Shown here: one piece after another, positions 44,240 through 59,400 of the stretch | How the letters are laid out: the number at the start of each line of letters is the position of its first letter | How positions within the stretch are numbered: the first letter of the stretch is position 1 | NCBI GenBank assembly: GCA_964036665.1 | Contig: OZ038531.1 | Span: forward strand, 14,136,168-14,200,167 | Length of the DNA stretch: 64,000 nucleotides | Origin: Gordius sp. MW1 | Taxonomy: Eukaryota > Nematomorpha > Gordioida > Gordea > Gordiidae | Direction of reading: 5' to 3' | The notes under the pieces: model-generated | What the model saw: only the letters and a program-made list of their open reading frames with translations | Database searches by the model: none | What the model was told of the DNA's origin: nothing | Position numbers and translations under genes: made by a program

Positions 44240-46560
44240 CACATTATTTTCTTTCAATCGTTTTCATCCGATGAAAGTTGTCGTTTTCACATGTAATTTC
44301 CATGATAAAAAGTAAAATTTAACAGAATCAGAAAACTATTACTTTGAAATCATGATCGCTAGAGTAGTTTTCAAAAATTAAGCACTCACGTTGCGATACA
44401 ACAAACTAATCGCAACAATAAAACGTTGTCTTTTGTCTAAATGACAGTTTTTGCAGCTTAAAACTTCTTTTCAGAAGTCAATCGAGGATAATAGGATTCC
44501 CAAACTGGCTTACTTTTATATATTTTTTCAACCTCTTTCACATAGAATCGAAAAAAATAAATATTTTTACCTAATAATTTTTCACATTATTTTCTTTCAA
44601 TCGTTTTCATCCGCATCCGATGAAGGTTGTCGTTTTTAGACGTGGTTTTTATGATCAAAAGTAAAAATTTATTAGAATACGAAAACTATTACTTTGAAAT
44701 CATGATCGCGTAGAGCAGTTTTCAAAAATTAAGCACTCACGTTGCGATACAACAAACTAATCGCAACAATAAAACTGTCTTTTGTCAAAATGGTAGTTCT
44801 CGCAGCATAAAACTTCTTTTCAAAAGTCAATCGAGGATAATAGGATTCTCAAACTCGCTTACTTTTATATATTTTTTCAAGCTCTTTCACATAGAATCAA
44901 AAAAAAAATATTTTTACCTCAAAATTTTCACATTTGTTCCTATAAACCGTATTCATCCGATGAAAGTTGTCGTTTTCAGACTTGGTTTTCATGATAAAAA
45001 GTAAAAATTATTAGAATTAGAAAACTATTACTTTGAAATATGATCGCTAGAGTAGTTTTCAAAAATTAAGCACTCACGTTGCGATACAACAAACTAATCT
45101 CAACAATAAATCGTTGTCTTTTGTCAAAATGATAGTTCTCGCAGCTTAAAACTTCTTTTCGGAAGTCAATGAGGATAATAAATAGGATTCTCAAATTGGT
45201 TTACTTTTATATATTTTTTCAAGCTCTTTCACATAGAATTAAAAAAAAAATATTTTTATCTCAAAATTTTCACATTTGTTCCTTTAAACCGTATTCATCC
45301 GATGAAAGTTGTCGTTTTCAGACTTGGTTTTCATGATAAAAAGTAAAAATTATTAGAATCAGAAAACTATTACTTTGAAATATGATCGCTAGAGTAGTTT
45401 TCAAAAAATTAAGCACTCACGTTGGGATACAACAAACTAATCAGAACAATAAACCGTTGTCTTTTGTCAAAATGATAGTTCTCGCAGCTTAAATCTTCTT
45501 TTCGGAAGTCAATGAGAATAATAGGGTTCTCAAATTGGTTTACTTTTATATATTTTTTCAAGCTCTTTCACATAGAATTTAAAAAAATAAATATTTTTAC
45601 CTCAAAATTTTCACATTTGTTCCTTTAAACCGTATTCATCCGATGAAAATTGTCGTTTTTAGACGTGATTTCCATTATAAAAAGTAAAAATTTAAGAGAA
45701 TCAGAAAACTATTACTTTGAAATCATGATCGCGTAGAGCTGTTTTCAAAAATTAAGCACTCACGTTGCGATACAACAAACTAATCGCAACAATAAAACGT
45801 TGTCTTTTGTCTAAATGACAGTTTTTGCAGCTTAAAACTTCTTTTCAGAAGTCAATCGAGGATAATAGGATTCCCAAACTGGCTTACTTTTATATATTTT
45901 TTCAACCTCTTTCACATAGAATCGAAAAAAATAAATATTTTTACCTAATAATTTTTCACATTATTTTCTTTCAATCGTTTTCATCCGCATCCGATGAAGG
46001 TTGTCGTTTTTAGACGTGGTTTTCATGATCAAAAGTAAAAATTTATTAGAATACGAAAACTATTACTTTGAAATCATGATCGCGTAGAGCAGTTCAAAAA
46101 TTAAGCACTCACGTTGCGATACAACAAACTAATCGCAACAATAAAACTGTCTTTTGTCAAAATGATAGTTCTCGCAGCATAAAACTTCTTTTCAAAAGTC
46201 AATCGAGGATAATAGGATTCTCAAACTCGCTTACTTTTATATATTTTTTCAAGCTCTTTCACATAGAATCAAAAAAAAATATTTTTACCTCAAAATTTTT
46301 ACATTTTTTTCTTTAAACCGTGTTCATCCGATGAAAGTTGTCGTTTTCACATGTGATTTCCATGATAAAAAGTAAAATTTAACAGAATCAGAAAACTATT
46401 ACTTTGAAATCATGATCGCATAGAGCAGTTTTCAAAAATTAAGCACTCACGTTGCGATACAACGAACTAATCGCAACAATAAAACGTTGTCTTTTGCCAA
46501 AATGATAGTTCTCGCAGCTTAAAACTTCTTTTCGGAAGTCAATCGAGGATAATAGGATTC
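44240..46560 (+). repeat. 1,374-bp duplicated satellite unit (four monomers)
   Basis: Distinctive variants CATCCGCATCCGATGAAGG, CAACCTCTTTCACATAGAAT and ATGACAGTTTTTGCAGC recur at 44.4-44.7 kb and 45.8-46.0 kb with a constant offset of 1,374 bp, equal to four long monomers. Limits are approximate. Confidence 0.65.
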
Positions 46561-49500
46561 TCAAACTGGCTTACTTTTATATATTTTTTCAAGCTCTTTC
46601 ACAAAGAATCAAAAAAAAAATATTTTTACCTTAAAATTTTTACATTTTTTCCTTTAAAATGTATTCATCCGATGAAAGTTGTTGTTTTCAGACGTGATTT
46701 ACATGATAAAAAGTAAAAATTTATCAGAGTCAGAAAACTATTACTTTGAAATCATGATCGCATAAAGCAGTTTTCAAAAATTAAGCACCGTTGCGATACA
46801 ACAAACTATTCGCAACAATAAAACGTTGTCTTTTGTCAAAATGATAGTTCTCGCAGCTTAAAACTTGTTTTCAAAAGTCAATCGAGGATAATAGGATTCT
46901 CAAACTGGCTTACTTTTATATATTTTTTCAAGCTCTATCACATAGAATTAAAAAAAAATATTTTTACCTCAAAATTTTTATATTTTTTCCTTTAAACCGT
47001 ATTCATACGATGAAAGTTGTCGCTTTCACATGTGATTTCCATGATAAAAAGTAAAATTTAACAGAATCAGAAAACTATTACTTTGAAATCATGATCGCAT
47101 AGAGCAGTTTTCAAAAATTAAGCACTCACGTTGCGATACAACAAAAATGGCAACAATAAAACGTTGTCTTTTGCCAAAATGATAGTTCTCGCAGCTTAAA
47201 ACTTCTTTTCGGAAGTCAATCGAGGATAATAGGATTCTCAAACTCGCTTACTTTTAAATATTTTTTCTAGCTCTTTCACATAGAATCAAAATAAATAAAT
47301 ATTTTTACCTCAAAATTTTTACATTTTTTCCTTTAAACCGTATTCATCCGATGAAAGTTGTCGTTTTCACATGTGATTTCCATGATAAAAAGTAAAAATT
47401 TAACAGAATCAGAAAACTATTACTTTGAAATCATGATCGCGAAGAGCAGTTTTCAAAAATTAAGCACTCACGTTGCGATACAACAAACTAATCGCAACAA
47501 TAAAACTGTCTTTTGTCAAAATGATAGTTCTCGCAGCATAAAACTTCTTTTCAAAAGTCAATCGAGGATAATAGGATTCTCAAACTCGCTTACTTTTATA
47601 TATTTTTTCAAGCTCTTTCACATAGAATCAAAAAAAAAAATATTTTTACCTCAAAATTTTTACATTTTTTCCTTTAAACCGTGTTCATCCGATGAAAGTT
47701 GTCGTTTTCACATGTGATTTCCATGATAAAAAGTAAAAATTTAACAGAATCAGAAAACTATTACTTTGAAATCATGATCGCGAAGAGCAGTTTTCAAAAA
47801 TTAAGCACTCACGTTGCGATACAAAAAACTAATCGCAACAATAAAACGATGTCTTTTGTCAAAATGATAGTTCTCGCAGCTTAAAACTTCTTTTCGGAAG
47901 TCAATCGAGGATAATAGGACTCTCAAACTATCTTAATTTATTATATTTTTTTAAGCTCTTTCACAGAGAATTAAAAAAAATAAATATTTTTACCTTAAAA
48001 TTTTCACATTTTTTCCTTTAAACCGTAATCATCCGAAGATAGTTGTCGTTTTCAGACGTGATTTTCATGATAAAAAGTAAAAATTTATCAGAATCAGAAA
48101 ATTATTACTTTGAAATCATGATCGCATAGAGCAGTTTTCAAAAATTTAGCACTCACTTTGCGATACAACAAACTAATCGCAACAATAAAACGTTGTCTTT
48201 TGTCAAAATGATAGTTTTCGCAGCTTAAAACTTCTTTTCGGAAGTCAATCGAGGATAATAGTACTCTCAAACTATCTTACTTTTATATATTTTTTTAAGC
48301 TCTTTCACATAGAATCAAAAAAAATAAATATTTTTACCTCAAAATTTTCACACTTTTCCTTCAAACCGTATTCATCCGATGAAAGTTGTCGTTTTCAGAC
48401 GTGATTTTCATGATAAAAAGTAAAAATTTAACAGAATTAGAAAACGATTACTTTGAAATCATGATCGCATAGAGCAGTTTTCAAAAATTAAGCACTCACG
48501 TTGCGATACAACAAACTAATCGCAACAATAAAACGTTTTCTTTTGTCAAAATGATAGTTCTCGCGGCTTAAAACTTCTTTTCGTAAGTCAATCGAGGATA
48601 ATAGGATTCTCAAAATGGCTTTCTTTTATTTATTTTTTAAGCTCTTTCACATAGAATCAAAAAAAATAAATATTTTTACCTCAAAATTTTTCACATTTTT
48701 TCCTTTAAACCGGATTCATGTTGTGGTTTTCAGACGTGGTTTCAATGAAAAAAAGTAAAAATTTATCAGAATCAGAAAACTATTACTTTGAAATCATGAT
48801 CGCATAGAGTAGTTTTCAAAAATTAAGCACTCACGTTGCGATACAAAAACTAAGCGCAACAATAAAACGTTGTCTTTTGTCTAAATGATAGTTCTCGCAG
48901 CTTAAAACTTCTTTTCGGAAGTCAATCGAGGATAATAGGATTCTCAAACTGGCTTACTTTTATATATTTTTTCAAGCTCTTTCACATAGAATCAAAAAAA
49001 ATAAATATTTTTACCTCAAAATTTTCACATTTTTTCCTTTAAACCGTATTCATAAGATGAAAGTTGTCGTTTTCACATGTGATTTCCATGATAATCAGTA
49101 AAAATTTATCAGAATCAGAAAACTATTACTTTGTAATCATGATCGCATAGAGTAGTTTTCAAAAATTAAGCACTCACGTTGCGATACAAAAACTAAGCGC
49201 AACAATAAAACGTTGTCTTTTGTCAAAATGATAGTTCTCGCAGCTTAAAACTTCTTTTCAAAAGTCAATCGAGGATAATAGGATTCTCAAACTGGCTTAC
49301 TTTTATACATTTTCAAGCTCTTTCACATAGAATCAAAAAAAAAATATTTTTACCTCAAAATTTCCACATTTGTTCCTTTAAACCGTATTCATCCGATGAA
49401 AGTTGTCGTTTTCAGACGTGGTTTTCATGATAAAAAGTAAAAATTATCAGAATCAGAAAACTATTACTTTGAAATATGATCGCTAGAGTAGTTTTCAAAA

Positions 49501-50431
49501 ATTAAGCACTCACGTTGCGATTAACAAACTAATCGCAACAATAAAACGTTGTCTTTTGTCAAAATAATAGTTCTCGCAGCTTAAAACGTCTTTTCGGAAG
49601 TCAATCGAGGATAATAGGATTCTCAAACTGGCTTACTTTTATATATTTTTTCAAGCTCTTTCACATAGATTTAAAAAAAATAAATATTTTTACCTCAAAA
49701 TTTTCACATTTTTTCCTTTAAACCGTATTCACGATGAAAGTTGTCATTTTCACATGTGATTTCCATGATAATAAGTAAAAATTTAACAGAATCAGAAAAC
49801 TATTACTTTGAAATCATGATCGCATGGAGCAGTTTTCAAAAATTAAGCAATCACGTTGCGATACAACAAACTAATCGCATCAATAAACCGTTGTCATTTG
49901 TCAAAATGATAGTTCTCGCATCTTAAAACTTCTTTTCGGAAGTCAATCAAGGATAATAGGATTCTCAAACTGGCTTACTTTTATATATTTTTTCAAGCTC
50001 TTTCACATAGAATCAAAAAAAAATAAATATTTTTACCTAATAATTTTTCACATTATTTTCTATCAATCGTTTTCATCCGATGAAAGTTGTCGTTTTCAGA
50101 CGTGGTTTCAATGATAAAAAGTAAAAATTTATCAGAATCAGAAAACTATTACTTTGAAATCATGATCGCATAGAGCAGTTTTCAAGAATTAAGCACTCAC
50201 GTTGCGATACAACAAACTAATCGCAACAATAAAACGTTGTCTTTTGTCTAAATGATAGTTCTCGCAGCTTAAAACTTCTTTTCAGAAGTCAATCGAGGAT
50301 AATAGGATACCCAAACTGGCTTACTTTTATATATTTTTTCAAGCTCTTTCACATAGAATCAAAAAAAATGAATATTTTTACCTAATAATTTTTCACATTA
50401 TTTTCTTTCAATCGTTTTCATCGGATGAAAG

Positions 50432-53400
50432 TTGTCGTTTTCAGACGTGGTTTTCAAGATAAAAAGTAAAAATTTATCAGAATCAGAAAACTATTACTTT
50501 GAAAATGATAGTTCTCGCAGCTTAAAACTTCTTTTCGGAAGTCAATCGAGGATAATAGAATTCTCAAACTGGCTTACTTTTATATATTTTTTCAAGCTCT
50601 TTCACATAGAATCAAAAAAAATAAATATTTTTACGTAATAATCTTTCACATTATTTTCTTTCAATCGTTTTTATCCGATGAAAGGTGTCGTTTTCAGACG
50701 TGGTTTTCATATTAAAAGGTAAAAATTTATCAGAATCAGAAAACTATTACTTTGAAAATGATATTTCTCGCAGCTTAAAACTTCTTTTCGGAAGTCAATC
50801 GAGGATAATAGGATTCTCAAACTGGCTTACTTTTATATATTTTTTCAAGCTCGTTCACATAGAATCAAAAAAAATAAATATTTTTACCTAATAATTTTTC
50901 ACATTATTTTCTTTCAATCGTTTTCATCGGATGAAAGTTGTCGTTTTCAGACGTGGTTTTCATGATAAAAAGTAAAAATTTATCAGAATCAGAAAACTAT
51001 TACTTTGAAAATGATAGTTCTCGCAGCTTAAAACTTCTTTTCGGAAGTCAATCGAGGATAATAGGATTCTCAAACTGGCTTACTTTTATATATTTTTTCA
51101 ACCTCTTTCACATAGAATCAAAAAAAATGAATATTTTTACCTAATAATTTTTCACATTATTTTCTTTCAATCGTTTTCATCGGATGAAAGTTGTCGTTTT
51201 CAGACGTGGTTTTCATGATAAAAAGTAAAAATTTATCAGAATCAGAAAACTATTACTTTGAAAATGATAGTTCTCGCAGCTTAAAACTTCTTTTCGGAAG
51301 TCAATCGAGGATAATAGGATTCTCAAACTGGCTTACTTTTATATATTTTTTCAAGCTCTTTCACATAGAATTAGAAAAAAATAAATATTTTTACCTCAAA
51401 ATTTTCACATTTTTTCCTTTAAACCGTATTCATACAATGAAAGTTGTCGTTTTCACATGTAATTTCCATGATAATAAGTAAAAATTTAACAGAATCAGAA
51501 AACTATTACTTTAAAATCCTGATCGCATGGAGCAGTTTTCAAAAATTAAGCAATCACGTTGCGATACAACAAACTAATCGCAACAATAAACCGTTGTCAT
51601 TTGTCAAAATGATAGTTCTCGCAGCTTAAAACTTCTTTTCGGAAGTCAATCGAGGATAATAGGATTCTCAAACTGGCTTACTTTTATATATTTTTTTAAG
51701 CTCTTTCACATAGAATCAAAAAAAAATAAATATTTTTACCTCATAATTTTTCACATTATTTTCTTTCAATCGTTTTCATCCGATGAAAGTTGTCGTTTTC
51801 AGACGTGGTTTCAATGATAAAAAGTAAAAATTTATCAGAATCAGAAAACTATTACTTTGAAATCATGATCGCATAGAGCAGTTTTCAAGAATTAAGCACT
51901 CACGTTGCGATACAACAAACTAATCGCAACAATAAAACGTTGTCTTTTGTCTAAATGATAGTTCTCGCAGCTAACTTCTTTTCAGAAGTCAATCGAAGAT
52001 AATAGGATACCCAAACTGGCTTACTTTTATATATTTTTTCAAGCTCTTTCACATAGAATCAAAAAAAAATGAATATTTTTACCTAATAATTTTTCACATT
52101 ATTTTCTTTCAATCGTTTTCGTCGGATGAAAGTTGTCGTTTTCAGACGTGGTTTTCATGATAAAAAGTAAAAATTTATCAGAATCAGAAAACTATTACTT
52201 TGAAAATGATAGTTCTCGCAGCTTAAAACTTCTTTTCGGAAGTCAATCGAGGTTAATAGAATTCTCAAACTGGCTTACTTTTATATATTTTTTCAAGCTC
52301 TTTCACATAGAATCAAAAAAAATAAATATTTTTACCTAATAATTTTTCACATTATTTTCTTTCAATCGTTTTCATCGGATGAAAGTTGTCGTTTTCAGAC
52401 GTGGTTTTCATGATAAAAGTAAAAATTTATCAGAATCAGAATACTATTACTTTGAAAATGATAGTTCTCGCAGCTTAAAACTTCTTTTCGGAAGTCAATC
52501 GAGGTTAATAGAATTCTCAAACTGGCTTACTTTTATATATTTTTTCAAGCTCTTTCACATAGAATCAAAAAAAATAAATATTTTTACGTAATAATCTTTC
52601 ACATTATTTTCTTTCAATCGTTATTATCCGATGAAAGTTGTCGTTTTCAGACGTGGTTTTCATATTAAAAGGTAAATTTATCAGAATCAGAAAACTATTA
52701 CTTTGAAAATGGTAGTTCTCGCAGCTTAAAACTTCTTTTCGGAAGTCACTCGAGGATAATAGGATTCTCAAACTGGCTTACTTTTATATATTTTTTCAAG
52801 CTCTTTCACATAGAATCAAAAAAAATAAATATTTTTACCTAATAATTTTTCACATTATTCTTTCAATCGTTTTCATCGGATGAAAGTTGTCGTTTTCAGA
52901 CGTGGTTTTCATGATAAAAAGTAAAAATTTATCAGAATCAGAAAACTATTACTTTGAAAATGATAGTTCTCGCAGCTTAAAACTTCTTTTCGGAAGTCAA
53001 TCGAGGATAATAGGATTCTCAAACTGGCTTACTTTTATATATTTTTTCAAGCTCTTTCACATAGAATCAAAAAAAAAATGAATATTTTTACCTAATAATT
53101 TTTCACATTATTTTCTTTCAATCGTTTTCATCGGATGAAAGTTGTCGTTTTCAGACGTGGTTTTCATGATAAAAAGTAAAAATTTATCAGAATCAGAAAA
53201 CTATTACTTTGAAAATGATAGTTCTCGCAGCTTAAAACTTCTTTTCGGAAGTCAATCGAGGATAATAGAATTCTCAAACTGGCTTACTTTTATATATTTT
53301 TTTAAGCTCTTTCACATAGAATCAAAAAAAAAAATATTTTTACGTAATAATCTTTCACATTATTTTCTTTCAATCGTTTTTATCCGATGAAAGTTGTCGT

Positions 53401-56400
53401 TTTCAGACGTGGTTTTCATATTAAAAGGTAAAAATTTATCAGAATCAGAAAACTATTACTTTGAAAATGATAGTTCTCGCAGCTTAAAACTTCTTTTCGG
53501 AAGTCAATCGAGGATAATAGGATTTTCAAACTGGCTTACTTTTATATATTTTTTCAAGCTCTTTCACATAGAATCAAAAAAAATAAATATTTTTACCTAA
53601 TAATTTTTCACATTATTTTCTTTCAATCGTTTTCATCGGATGAAAGTTGTCGTTTTCAGACGTGGTTTTCATGATAAAAAGTAAAAATTTATCAGAATCA
53701 GAAAACTATTACTTTGAAAATGATAGTTATCGCAGCTTAAAACTTCTTTTCGGAAGTCAATCGAGGATAATAGGATTCTCAAACTGGCTTACTTTTATAT
53801 ATTTTTTCAAGCTCTTTCACATAGAATCAAAAAAAATGAATATTTTTACCTAATAATTTTTCACATTATTTTCTTTCAATCGTTTTCATCGGATGAAAGT
53901 TGTCGTTTTCAGACGTGGTTTTCAAGATAAAAAGTAAAAATTTATCAGAATCAGAAAACTATTACTTTGAAAATGATAGTTCTCGCAGCTTAAAACTTCT
54001 TTTCGGAAGTCAATCGAGGATAATAGGATTCTCAAACTGGCTTACTTTTATACATTTTTTCAAGCTCTTTCACATAGAATTAAAAAAATAATTATTTTTA
54101 CCTCAAAATTTTTACATTTTTTCCTTTAAACCCTATTCATCCGATGAAAGTTGTCGTTTTCAGACGTGGTTTCAATGAAAGTAAAAATTTATCAGAATCA
54201 GAAAACTATTAATTTGAAAATGATAGTTCTCGCAGCTTAAAACTTCTTTTCGGAAGTCAATCGAGGATAATAGGATTCTCAAACTGGCTTACTTTTATAT
54301 ATTTTTTCAAGCTCTTTCACATAGAATCAAAAAAAATAAATATTTATACGTAATAATCTTTCACATTATTTTCTTTCAATCGTTTTTATCCGATGAAATT
54401 TGTCGTTTTCAGACGTGGTTTTCATGATAAAAAGTCAAAATTTATCAGAATCAGAAAACTATTACTTTGAAAATGATAGTTCTCGCAGCTTAAAACTTCT
54501 TTTCGGAAGTCAATCGAGGATAATAGGATTCTCAAACTGGCTTACTTTTATATATTTTTTCAAGCTCTTTCACATAGAATACAACAAAATAAATATTTTA
54601 ACCTAATTTTTCACAATTTTTTCTTTCAATCGTTTTCATCCGCATCCGATGAAGGTTGTCGTTTTTAGACATGGTTTTTATGATAAACAGTAAAAATTTA
54701 TTACAATCAGAAAACTATTACTTTGAAATATGATCGCTACAGTGGTTTTCAAAAATTAAGCACTCACGTTGCGATACAACAAACTAATCGCAACAATAAA
54801 ACGTTGTCTTTTGTCAAAATGATAGTTCTCGCAGCTTAAAACTTCTTTTCAAAAGTCAATCGAGGATAATAGGATTCTCAAACTGGCTTACTTTTATTCA
54901 TTTTCAAGCTCTTTCACATAGAATAAAAAAATAAATATTTTTACCTCAAAATTTCCACATTTGTTTCTTTAAACCGTATTCATCCGATGAAAGTTGTCGT
55001 TTTCAGACGTGGTTTTCATGATTAAAAGTAAAAATTATCAGAATCAGAAAACTATTACTTTGAAATATGATCGCTAGAGTAGTTTTCAAAAATTAAGCAC
55101 TTACGTTGCGATACAACAAACTAATCGCAACAATAAAACGTTGTCTTTTGTCAAAATGATAGTTCTCGCAGCTTAAAACTTCTTTTCAAAAGTTAATCGA
55201 GGATAATAGGATTCTCAAACTGGCTTACTTTTATACATTTTCAAGCTCTTTCACATAGAATCAAAAAAATTAATATTTTTACCTAATAATTTTTGACATT
55301 ATTTTCTTCTAATCGTTTTCATCCGCTGAAAGTTGTCGTTTTCAGACGTGGTTTTCATGATAAAAAGTAAAAATTTATCGGAATCAGAAAACTATTACTT
55401 TGAAATCATAATCGCATAGAGCAGTTTTCAAAAATTAAGCACTCACGTTGCGATACAACAAAATAAACGCAACAATAACGTTGTCTTTTGTCTAAATGAT
55501 AGTTCTCGCAGCTTAAAACTTCTTTTCGGAAGTCAATCGAGGATAATAGGATTCTCAAACTGGCTTACTTTTATATATTTTTTCAAGCTCTTTCACATAG
55601 AATTAGAAAAAAATAAATATTTTTACCTCAAAATTTTCACATTTTTTCCTTTAAACCGTATTCATACAATGAAAGTTGTCGTTTTCACATGTGATTTCCA
55701 TGATAATAAGTAAAAATTTAACAGAATCAGAAAACTATTACTTTAGAATCCTGATCGCATGGAGCAGTTTTCAAAAATTAAGCAATCACGTTGCGATACA
55801 ACAAACTAATCGCAACAATAAACCGTTGTCATTTGTCAAAATGATAGTTCTCGCAGCTTAAAACTTCTTTTCGGAAGTCAATCGAGGATAATAGGATTCT
55901 CAAACTGGCTTACTTTTATATATTTTTTTAAGCTCTTTCACATAGAATCAAAAAAAAATAAATATTTTTACCTCATAATTTTTCACATTATTTTCTTTCA
56001 ATCGTTTTCATCCGATGAAAGTTGTCGTTTTCAGACGTGGTTTCAATGATAAAAAGTAAAAATTTATCAGAATCAGAAAACTATTACTTTGATATCATGA
56101 TCGCATAGAGCAGTTTTCAAGAATTAAGCACTCACGTTGCGATACAACAAACTAATCGCAACAATAAAACGTTGTCTTTTGTCTAAATGATAGTTCTCGC
56201 AGCTAACTTCTTTTCAGAAGTCAATCGAAGATAATAGGATACCCAAACTGGCTTACTTTTATATATTTTTTCAAGCTCTTTCACATAGAATCAAAAAAAA
56301 ATGAATATTTTTACCTAATAATTTTTCACATTATTTTCTTTCAATCGTTTTCATCGGATGAAAGTTGTCGTTTTCAGACGTGGTTTTCATGATAAAAAGT

Positions 56401-59400
56401 AAAAATTTATCAGAATCAGAAAACTATTACTTTGAAAATGATAGTTCTCGCAGCTTAAAACTTCTTTTCGGAAGTCAATCGAGGTTAATAGAATTCTCAA
56501 ACTGGCTTACTTTTATATATTTTTTCAAGCTCTTTCACATAGAATCAAAAAAAATAAATATTTTTACCTAATAATTTTTCACATTTTCTTTCAATCGTTT
56601 TCATCGGATGAAAGTTGTCGGTTTCAGACGTGGTTTTCATGATAAAAAGTAAAAATTTATCAGAATCAGAAAACTATTACTTTGAAAATGATAGTTCTCG
56701 CAGCTTAAAACTTCTTTTCGGAAGTCAATCGAGGTTAATAGAATTCTCAAACTGGCTTACTTTTATATATTTTTTCAAGCTCTTTCACATAGAATCAAAA
56801 AAAATAAATATTTTTACGTAATAATCTTTCACATTATTTTCTTTCAATCGTTTTTATCCGATGAAAGTTGTCGTTTTCAGACGTGGTTTTCATATTAAAA
56901 GGTAAATTTATCAGAATCAGAAAACTATTACTTTGAAAATGGTAGTTCTCGCAGCTTAAAACTTCTTTTCGGAAGTCACTCGAGGATAATAGGATTCTCA
57001 AACTGGCTTACTCTTATATATTTTTTCAAGCTCTTTCACATAGAATCAAAAAAAATAAATATTTTTACCTAATAATTTTTCACATTATTCTTTCAATCGT
57101 TTTCATCGGATGAAAGTTATCGTTTTCAGACGTGGTTTTCATGATAAAAAGTAAAAATTTATCAGAATCAGAAAACTATTACTTTGAAAATGATAGTTCT
57201 CGCAGCTTAAAACTTCTTTTCGGAAGTCAATCGAGGATAATAGGATTCTCAAACTGGCTTACTTTAATATATTTTTTCAAGCTCTTTCACATAGAATCAA
57301 AAAAAAATGAATATTTTTACCTAATAATTTTTCACATTATTTTCTTTCAATCGTTTTCATCGGATGAAAGTTGTCGTTTTCAGACGTGGTTTTCATGATA
57401 AAAAGTAAAAATTTATCAGAATCAGAAAACTATTACTTTGAAAATGATAGTTCTCGCAGCTTAAAACTTCTTTTCGGAAGTCAATCGAGGATAATAGAAT
57501 TCTCAAACTGGCTTACTTTTATATATTTTTTGAAGCTCTTTCACATAGAATCAAAAAAAAAAATATTTTTACGTAATAATCTTTCACATTATTTTCTTTC
57601 AATCGTTTTTATCCGATGAAAGTTGTCGTTTTCAGACGTGGTTTTCATATTAAAAGGTAAAAATTTATCAGAATCAGAAAACTATTACTTTGAAAATGAT
57701 AGTTCTCGCAGCTTAAAACTTCTTTTCGGAAGTCAATCGAGGATAATAGGATTTTCAAACTGGCTTACTTTTATATATTTTTTCAAGCTCTTTCACATAG
57801 AATCAAAAAAAATAAATATTTTTACCTAATAATTTTTCACATTATTTTCTCAATCGTTTTCATCAGATGAAAGTTGTCGTTTTCAGACGTGGTTTTCATG
57901 ATAAAAAGTAAAAATTTATCAGAATCAGAAAACTATTACTTTGAAATCATAATCGCATAGAGCAGTTTTCAAAAATTAAGCACTCACGTTGCGATACAAC
58001 AAAATAAACGCAACAATAACGTTGTCTTTTGTCTAAATGATAGTTCTCGCAGCTTAAAACTTCTTTTCGGAAGTCAATCGAGGATAATAGGATTCTCAAA
58101 CTGGCTTACTTTTATATATTTTTTCAAGCTCTTTCACATAGAATTAGAAAAAAATAAATATTTTTACCTCAAAATTTTCACATTTTTTCCTTTAAACCGT
58201 ATTCATACAATGAAAGTTGTCGTTTTCACATGTGATTTCCATGATAATAAGTAAAAATTTAACAGAATCAGAAAACTATTACTTTAAAATCCTGATCGCA
58301 TGGAGCAGTTTTCAAAAATTAAGCAATCACGTTGCGATACAACAAACTAATCGCAACAATAAACCGTTGTCATTTGTCAAAATGATAGTTCTCGCAGCTT
58401 AAAACTTCTTTTCGGAAGTCAATCGAGGATAATAGGATTCTCAAACTGGCTTACTTTTATATATTTTTTTAAGCTCTTTCACATAGAATCAAAAAAGAAT
58501 AAATATTTTTACCTCATAATTTTTCACATTATTTTCTTTCAATCGTTTTCATCCGATGAAAGTTGTCGTTTTCAGACGTGGTTTCAATGATAAAAAGTAA
58601 AAATTTATCAGAATCAGAAAACTATTACTTTGAAATCATGATCGCATAGAGCAGTTTTCAAGAATTAAGCACTCACGTTGCGATACAACAAACTAATCGC
58701 AACAATAAAACGTTGTCTTTTGTCTAAATGATAGTTCTCGCAGCTAACTTCTTTTCAGAAGTCAATCGAAGATAATAGGATACCCAAACTGGCTTACTTT
58801 TATATATTTTTTCAAGCTCTTTCACATAGAATCAAAAAAAAATGAATATTTTTACCTAATAATTTTTCACATTATTTTCTTTCAATCGTTTTCATCGGAT
58901 GAAAGGTGTCGTTTTCAGACGTGGTTTTCATATTAAAAGGTAAATTTATCAGAATCAGAAAACTATTACTTTGAAAATGGTAGTTCTCGCAGCTTAAAAC
59001 TTCTTTTCGGAAGTCACTCGAGGATAATAGGATTCTCAAACTGGCTTACTTTTATATATTTTTTCAAGCTCTTTCACATAGAATCAAAAAAAATAAATAT
59101 TTTTACCTAATAATTTTTCACATTTTTCTTTCAATCGTTTTCATCGGATGAAAGTTGTCGTTTTCAGACGTGGTTTTCATGATAAAAAGTAAAAATTTAT
59201 CAGAATCAGAAAACTATTACTTTGAAAATGATAGTTCTCGCAGCTTAAAACTTCTTTTCGGAAGTCAATCGAGGATAATAGGATTCTCAAACTGGCTTAC
59301 TTTTATATATTTTTTCAAGCTCTTTCACATAGAATCAAAAAAAAATAAATATTTTTACCTAATAATTTTTCACATTATTTTCTTTCAATCGTTTTCATCG

